From Nemertoderma westbladi (Eukaryota > Xenacoelomorpha > Nemertodermatida > Nemertodermatidae), in the NCBI GenBank assembly GCA_032718475.1, contig JAUCBJ010009067.1:1-64000 (forward strand): 64,000 nucleotides of DNA, given 5' to 3'. Under the pieces are notes generated by a model that made no database searches, was not told where the DNA came from, and saw nothing but the letters and a program-made list of their open reading frames with translations. The stretch's first letter is position 1, and every line of letters begins with the position of its first letter. A program made the position numbers and the translations under genes. Shown one piece after another: positions 57,451-64,000 of this stretch.

Positions 57451-59430
57451 AAGTAGTATAAGAAGATATGACACGGGCTCATGGTCACCCATAGCCCAGC
57501 ATTACCATGTTTTCTACTACTGCATCCAATCAGGATTGCAGGAATGCAGGAATGCATTCAGGTCAGGTCAGGTATTCTAGGTCATTGATCAAGAAAACTT
57601 GCCACCTCCATGCAGCATAAAGGAGGTGCCACCTGTAGCTGCATAGACCCTCTTACTAGGGCAAATCTGGTCCTGTAACTAGGACCCCCTTCGTTCTGGG
57701 ATAAGGACGCCCTTGGTCCTGGATTAAGGACCCATATACTTGGCTGCAGGGGTATATGGCCTGACCAGGCAGATGGTGATCTACCAATGGCTGGTCAGGA
57801 GTAGAGTGTTCTCATGTCCACTCTGAGAGCACTTCACTGCGACCTGCACCTGGCAGCAAGGGTACAGGGCATGACCCAGCAGATGAGCTGCAACAGCCAA
57901 TGGTGGGTCATGTGCGCCAGAGTAGATATGGGTGATGGGCCTCATATCTTACTCCATTGCGACACCCACCCTGTGGAATGGCAAACCAGGGTGTGGTATT
58001 TGCCCCGAGAGCTGACTCGGCAAAAAAGCACCCCCCAACCCCCACTATGGATTACATTAGCAATGCGGAGGTCCGGCCACTAGAGGCCAGTGGAATTACC
58101 GGACACAATCGGCCTCACAGGCGTCAGTTAACTCCTGACCGGCTGCCTGTATCACCCCCTACTGGAGAGAGAGCAGCCAACAATTCTTTGAGTCCCTTTC
58201 CTGATGACCTTTCTGGCTCAAACCCTGGGTCACCAGGGAGGCCAGATTGTGATGGGGAGAGGGATTCTGGAGTTGGAGGCTACTCTCATGTTCCACCCCG
58301 ACCAACAAAGCCATTGGTGAATCTGAGGCAAGTCACTAGACTAGCCTCAGTAAACACCCTAACACTCGGGTCCCCAATGCGACAAGGTGAGCTGACTGCC
58401 TTGGCAGATAAGCTTTCTCTTAGCGCAGTGGGTGTTCAAGAGCACCGAATGCAGACTGGACAGACTGATGAGGTTGTGATTAAGGACATGGGGGGCGGTT
58501 GGCGACTCGCCCTCGCGTCAGCAGATGATGGTGGCAATGGTGGAATTGGTCTATTGATGAATCCAACTGCACATGCAGCATTGGACAAAATAGACCAAAT
58601 CTCTAACCGCATCATCCGTTGCCACTTCTCATGTTCTGGAAGACTGGCTAAGAAGTTTCCTAAGGTGGTTCTGATTGTGTGCTACTCTCCAACTAGTGTT
58701 GCCCCTGTAGAGGAGGTGGAAAATTTCTACCACAATCTACAAGCAGCTACTGATGGAGTGGATCAGCATGCATTCTTAACATTCCTGGGAGACTTTAATG
58801 CGAGTCTGCATCAATCACCTACATCGCCCTGGGTCTATAGCAATAGTGTTAACCGAAATTCTGTCCATCTTCAGGATTTTATCTCTGGAAATGGATTGTT
58901 TTCGGCTGGAACCCAGTTCAAGAAGCGAACTGGAAAGCTATGGACTCATAGTGGACCCAGTGGTCACAAGTCCCAGATAGACCATATTCTGTTTCGTAGG
59001 AAATACAGGAGCTCTATACAAGACTGTAATGCATTTACACTTCGACCCTTCTCCAGTGATCACCGCCTTATTGTGGCCAAGGTAAGACTTAGTCTGCGTG
59101 CTAGCAGAACAACGAAATCTGCCTTGCCGCGGCATGACTGGTCCTCTCTGTTGCAACAGCCAAGTGTGAGATCCAGCTTCACACTACAGCTGAGCAATAG
59201 GTATGAGGCTCTTGCCTCTGAGGCGGCAGATCACTGTGAGGGCTATACTGCCTTTACAGAAGCAGTTAAGTTAGCAGCTGCAGAAACAGTTCCTGTATAC
59301 CCTCGAAACAGGAAAAGGGCCCCCTGGACTGACAACAAAATTCAGAAGTGCCGAAATGACCTTCATAAGGCGCAGAAAGAGTGCCGACTCAAACAGACTA
59401 CAGCGGCCAAGAATGCAGTTAAGGCTGCTG
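57451..59430 (+). mobile_element. LINE copy F: 5' UTR and intact endonuclease half
   Basis: The only copy with an extended 5' region. The start near 57451-57500 is an estimate. The 5' UTR contains an imperfect tandem duplication (about 57746-57800 and 57857-57912). The main frame 57957-59430 is uninterrupted: a proline-rich N-terminus (MRHPPCGMANQG..., or start at MDYISNAEV), then the AP-type endonuclease with VGVQEHRMQTGQ, GGNGGIGLLMN, CYSPTS, FLGDFNAS, SQIDHILF and SSDHRLIVAKV, and the linker WTDNKIQKCRNDL. Just after KAAV the sequence leaves the LINE and the frame runs about 20 codons into unrelated DNA. The RT half is absent. Loss of the 3' end is atypical for target-primed insertion and implies later deletion or rearrangement. 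Confidence 0.9.
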
Positions 59431-61080
59431 TGCGAAGAGACGTACCTGATATCCTGCAATATCCTACTGTAAAGTTTGTGATTCAAAACATAATCTGACC
59501 TTCTCACCAAAACAGTAAACTCTAAGTAAGCAAATCTATTGCAGTATCGGTCTCTTATAACCGGTGAGGCAGAAGACAGTCTACGAACGGACAAACTTCG
59601 ATAAAACAAAATCCCGCGCAGCGAATCCTAAAATCGGGCTGACTCACTGACGGACTAAGGGCGCTCGTATACTTTGCCATGGTGTGATTTATATGGGTGA
59701 GAGAGAGAGGCGCTAGCTAGATGTCTAACTAGCGGGCAAAGTGCAGTATGGACAAAAATTATTTTATATATTTTGAGGTGTAAATAATTCCTAACGCGTG
59801 TGTGTCTTTGATTCTAACAGTCAAAATCAGTTTTAGATCCTTCATATATATAATTACTGGGTCCGGTGTACATTTTACAAATATTCTAATTTTGTAGCTT
59901 GTAGGTCCAATACTCACGAATTATAAGGCTCCTTCCCCTTTTGTGTATTTCCAGGACTCAAATTCAGGCATAAGGTTAATACTACGCCCAGAATTCGGCA
60001 ATTTAATTTACCAGGTCCCTAATACTAAGAAGAAATGTGTTAGTTTACTACAGTAGGCGTACAGTTACAAATAGCTAGCCTGGCGTTCTATCTAGAATTT
60101 TGGTTGCCTAGGTGGGCACGGCAACTCCCTATCAGAATGTCGGCGGGGACACGGTAGATGTTAGTATCCCTAATAGCCTCAATTTATATGCGCCTAGCAG
60201 TAAACTGCCCTACCGCCTGAACGGTACAATCCCAATTCAGGTAAAAACACAGTAACCCTTCCTGGCCTACAAGTTCTAATGCAAATGGACACTGTTGTAC
60301 TACAAACAAGCCACCGACGCACCTATACCTGGCAAATGAGTTAGGCGTACAGCTTGCTGCACCCTACTAATGGGTATGCCTTGTACTGGTGTGCCTGTGT
60401 TCTATCTGTGTACTAGTATCTCTCTGCCTGATCTCCTCCTCCCCCGTAGGAATATGAAGGTCTACTGCGGGTTTTCTGAATTAAGACAGTACAGTCCCTA
60501 AATGTAATTTTTAGCGCACAGCGTGTCAGTACCTCTACCTTCGATCTTAGGTCTTACGCTTAGGTAGCGAGGCATCGAACGCTGTCTAACCTTTCAGGCG
60601 ATGGGTGAATAACTAAGAATGGGTATTGCGGGTTGTCTCCTTTCTACATTCCTCCGATGTTCCCGTCTATTGCCGCGGTCCGCTGTCTAGCCTGCCATCT
60701 GTCTCTCAGTTGTGTTCACCGTGGTGAAACATAGTAAAAGCAGATGTAACAAATACTTTCTAACTTTATTACAAATAAACGATAACTAATATACAATTGA
60801 ATGTAACAAGAAGTAGTTGAAGTGAAGTGTATAATAAGTGATAACTAATGAACAAATCGCACCTTTTATAGCAAATTAGTGCTGCTAACAATCTAGATAA
60901 ATCTAGATTGTTCTATGAATTCTACTAGGTTTTTAAAGATAATCATTGGTCCAACAAACACGTATCTTGCACGACATTGGTTGCTATCTAATAACTGCAA
61001 TCGCATTGGTTAATCTACCTTAAGCAGATACAATTAAATCGTAGCGGTCAATTCAAATGAGTTGAAACTTAGCACAAAAA
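59431..61080. other. Gene-free stretch
   Basis: No coding frame beyond chance, no recognised transposon and no tandem array over 1.6 kb. GC is moderate to 60750, then falls to an AT-rich state that persists to 61900. A GAGAGAGAGAGG microsatellite lies at 59701-59711. Confidence 0.45.
60888..60911. repeat. Perfect 11-bp inverted repeat
   Basis: ACAATCTAGAT, two A, then ATCTAGATTGT. A lone hairpin with no U-run or gene context to suggest a role. Confidence 0.7.
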
Positions 61081-61087
61081 ATAATTC

Positions 61088-61165
61088 ACACTTGCTAGGA
61101 TTCGAACTCGATACCTACTACACGATTTTCTAAAGCATAACCGACTGAGCTACTGAACCACTTAA
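61088..61165 (-). tRNA. Degenerate tRNA-like sequence or SINE head
   Basis: On the minus strand GTAGCTCAGTCGGTTATGC is a close Pol III A-box/D-arm match and GAGTTCGAATCCTAG a B-box/T-loop match, at tRNA-like spacing. Acceptor, D and anticodon stems do not pair well, so it is not a functional tRNA. It is probably a tRNA-derived repeat. Confidence 0.4.
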
Positions 61166-61587
61166 ACAATGTTATACAAATAGATATAGTAAATGCGAAT
61201 GAGGACTTAATGTAATCTTTATAGCAAATTAATTCGAACAAAATAAAATTTTGAAAATCCACGGCTTTATGGGGATATAATTCTATACCGCTCCATGAAA
61301 ACAGGATATTATCGTGCATAAAATATACGGTTTTCACCAATACTAAATCAAATTATGGAATACTTGGGACGTACTTACATATTTACAAATTAAATCTCAA
61401 CAATAATACCTTTACATAATAATTCGATACAAAATAATTACAAATTCAAACTTTACGTATTTAAGGCTTTATTAAGTAAGTACAATATAAATCTAAATTA
61501 AATTCACCAATATAAATCTATTGCATCTCAAATATTGCATAAACTCAAACAATCACAAGTACAAATGCTACTTTTATATAAAACAAA

Positions 61588-61920
61588 TTGCATAAGTTCG
61601 GAATAATTACAAATATAATTCTTTCTAAAATATAACACACTCTAAATACAAAATATAACGTTTTACAAATGAAATCATAAGAAAGGCTCACGAGTCTTCC
61701 GTCCACTCTTGCCTTCTATTTTTACTGCAAATACAAATACTGCTTATATGAAATATAAATTGCATAATATTCAAAACAATATAAACTTGCATAAGTTCGG
61801 AATAATTACAAATATAAAATATAAATCTTTCAAAATATAAATTCCTTCAGAATATATAAATCAAATAAATCACAAGAAAGGCTCACGAGTCTTCCGTCCA
61901 CTCTTTGCCTTCCATTTTAC
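61588..61920. repeat. Tandem duplication of about 199 bp
   Basis: TTGCATAAGTTCGGAATAAT at 61588 recurs at 61787, and GAAAGGCTCACGAGTCTTCC at 61681 recurs at 61876. Between these anchors the copies have diverged through AT-rich indels. The second anchor also resembles 62645-62690 inside the coding frame below, so the unit seems to derive from coding sequence of that gene. Confidence 0.8.
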
Positions 61921-63417
61921 CGTCTTTCAGAACGGGCCCTGCCGCGTCCTCGAAAACTGCGTACAGGCGATTTAGCTCGTGATACAGGACTTATGGGGCG
62001 AGTCACTAGTTTACCTTGAACGTTGGGAGATGGTGCGACCATTTCTTCGCAAGCTCGTTTTTTCGTAAACCCAAATCCTCGTCCAACTCCTCATGACCGA
62101 TTAGTTGTATCCACTGTTGGCAAAACGTCTGGGAACGTGCGGGAAGTGGACGACGCAGACCCAAGAGAAACTTGCGCCCCCTTTTGATCAGCTGGTATGT
62201 GTCCTAGTCCTCCTTGCGGTTCTCTGGGAAGTGACACCGTATCCCGAGTAACTCGAATAGTCGGTTCATATCCCTTTCTTTCTTCAATATTTATAGTTTT
62301 CTTTAGTTGCTGGCTCACCTTTTGAACCCTTATGATCCTATTCTGTCCGTCCTCCCGAGGGTGACGTGCAGACGGCGCAACCGGAGTAGCTGGTATGTTG
62401 GTCGCCTCTAGGATCTCCTCTTCCTCGAATACGCTCGCTCGTATACATTTGTGATAGAATGCGGCTCGGTATGCCCATGCGACAGTTAACCAAGCTCCCT
62501 TGTTCCGCTTTTCTGTTCGGAAACGATCAAATTACCATATGTGATATGATTAAACATTTTGGGCAAAGTTTATAATTTCGAAAATTTTCGGTGTCATCTC
62601 CTTAGCTGAAGTCTGATCGTGTGACGTCCAATGGTAAGGTAGGCTTGCGAGTCTTCCGCCCCATTCTTCCATCTCACCTTCCTCGAAAGCCTTATAGGCT
62701 CTGTATAGGCTAAGAGCTTCTTTCTTTTCGCGGGTTGACTGAGTCACCTCTTCCAGCGTAAGTTCAAATGCATCGGGTTCAACAATCTTAGGTGGACAAA
62801 CGACAATTTCTCCCGCCTTTGGTCCACACATAGCAAATGAATGATAAAGGATACCCTCCTTCCTGGTAATGTAGTTGTTGATGGTTCGAACACCTCGCCA
62901 ATATCGGTTCGGGATTTTCCTTATTCAAACGCATCAGAATCGCCTTTTGTTGTTCGCGCATACAAGCACCACATTGATAATAAAGTTTGTAAACTGAAAA
63001 GGCTTCCTTCGTTTCTCTATCATCTCCTCGAGTTCGTCTGTAAAGATGCATTCCATCGAATTCATCGCGTACCGCAGGCATAGGTTCATGTGCCTTCAGG
63101 TATTGCATGGTATGATACAAACGACTAATTTCGGTATCGGGGTCTTCACTGATATCTCCCGTATCACATAAAGCATCGTACGGATAAAGTTCATTGAAGG
63201 TTTTACGCAAACTTTCGATTCTTTGGTTTAGAGCGTTCTGCCTCCTCTTTAATACCGTCGAGCCGTATTTAGTTTTAGCAAGTTTTGCTGTACTTTCTGA
63301 TAAATCCTTTATTCCGAATATGGTGTAATCCTTTGCACCGAATCTTTCGAATGGAGCTGCTGCTTCATCTTGAATATTGTATCCCCATCTCGGCTCTCCC
63401 GATATCCCCTTTGCCAT
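61917..63417 (-). pseudogene. Unrecognised gene with internal repeats and RG-rich tail, frames broken
   Basis: The ATG at 63417 opens a 209-codon frame (MAKGISGEPRWGYNIQDEAA...). Near 62920 the better reading moves to another frame (RKIPNRYWRGVRTINNYITR, then CGPKAGEIVVCPPKI). That frame then holds for the rest, interrupted only by stops at 62550, 62532 and 62091, and ends at a TAA at 61917. The last part is Pro/Ser-rich and finishes FRGRGRARSERR, an RG-rich tail of the kind that often binds RNA. An internal repeat is visible: RETKEAFSVYKLYY (first frame) and REKKEALSLYRAYK (second frame), possibly also WAYRAAFYHK. In all about 490 codons. One frameshift and three stops suggest a decaying gene; small introns or sequence errors could explain part. 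No known family is recognised. Confidence 0.45.
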
Positions 63418-64000
63418 TATTGGAAGTATTGTTCGCGGTATTTCAATTTTCCATAACGCGAGTTGAATATTTTTTGTATTGATTTAAAATGATTATTCCG
63501 ATATTACTACTGGGTGCGGGACCATGGGTTTTGGGCACATTCTATAAACTGGGGGCGATTTACGGGCGAACTTTGGGGCGACTTACAGGGTACGGGACTA
63601 ATTTCATGTTTATAAGGGCCAGGGGGGAATGGAAAATTCAAGCAGTATTCAGGTTAGCCTGATTACTATTAGGCCCTGGCCAACTTCCTGCTGCCTGTAG
63701 AGGTGGATTTGGTAATGCGCCAGGCCTAAAGGACAAGGACTGCCCTTAGCGGTCCCTGGCCAACAGCAGTTATTACGAGCCTGAAAAGGACATCGGAACG
63801 CCAGCTGCTTATGTCAGGGACTTGCGACGGGAAACGACACGACAGACCCCTAGCCAAGCCGTACTGGTTCTCGATGATCGTTCCCTTCGGGGTTCGTGAG
63901 GGGTGGGACGGACACGCGAAAGGGTCTACCGACTAACAGAGGAAGGGTTTGACGAGGACTGCCCTTAGCGGTCTCTGGTCAACAGCAGTTATTATGAGCC
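63418..64000. other. 5' flank of the broken gene with a direct repeat
   Basis: GC-richer than the preceding 2 kb. AGGACTGCCCTTAGCGGT at 63736 recurs at 63955. The matches extend 46-47 bp with four differences, at a spacing of 219 bp, and the second runs off the window end. This could be the start of a tandem array or the edge of a repeat family. No coding frame seen. Confidence 0.6.

Noticed and set aside
57814-58083. 89-codon ORF at the LINE 5' end
   Set aside because: It overlaps the endonuclease frame in another register and shows no independent conservation; most likely a shadow.

Overview
This is animal (metazoan) nuclear DNA, not bacterial: one spliced gene with GT-AG introns, non-LTR retrotransposons (LINEs), terminal-inverted-repeat elements and very large tandem satellite arrays. 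An invertebrate with an AT-rich, repeat-heavy genome fits best, but the species cannot be named from the sequence. A run of exactly 100 N (44670-44769) marks an assembly gap.

The backbone of the window is a single serpin gene on the + strand, 2342-52194. Seven exons with clean splice sites and compatible phases (2342-2737, 3547-3699, 11660-11773, 11948-12107, 18705-18874, 51718-51852, 52012-52194) give a complete 436-residue secreted serpin. Its 1.3 kb of coding sequence is spread over about 50 kb because introns 2, 4 and 5 are filled with repeats. Intron 2 holds a 33-bp minisatellite (4384-11627) interrupted by a LINE. Intron 4 holds a 37-bp minisatellite (12187-16109) and a LINE. Intron 5 (about 33 kb plus gap) holds a TIR/MITE-like element, a foldback element, two LINEs and a 22.5-kb, 50-bp satellite (29120-51666). 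The reactive-centre loop has normal length, but its hinge lacks the small residues typical of inhibitory serpins.

The LINE family occurs at least six times (2013-2230, 8615-9565, 16330-18171, 23934-25787, 26067-29119, 57451-59430). It encodes an AP-endonuclease plus reverse transcriptase in one frame, has a very short 3' UTR and, where its 3' end survives, ends in (TAG)n. This suggests the RTE/RTEX group (tentative). A 3' stub of a second LINE with the same tail lies at 4297-4383.

The least ordinary structure is at 20536-26066. Two nearly identical ~485-bp inverted arms flank a long open frame for a highly acidic repeat protein with a helical-repeat C-terminus (21392-23737, minus strand). 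One arm is split by a LINE with a recognisable target-site duplication. It may be an undescribed foldback element carrying a gene.

Downstream of the serpin come an AT-rich stretch with long G/C homopolymers, a 48-bp minisatellite (53712-55417), a decayed coiled-coil ORF followed by a 31-G tract and an Asn-rich ORF (55929-57450), the 5' half of a LINE (57451-59430), about 1.6 kb of apparently gene-free DNA, and a broken, unrecognised gene on the minus strand with internal repeats and an RG-rich tail (61917-63417). Most very long open frames in the window are artefacts of satellites whose period is divisible by three.
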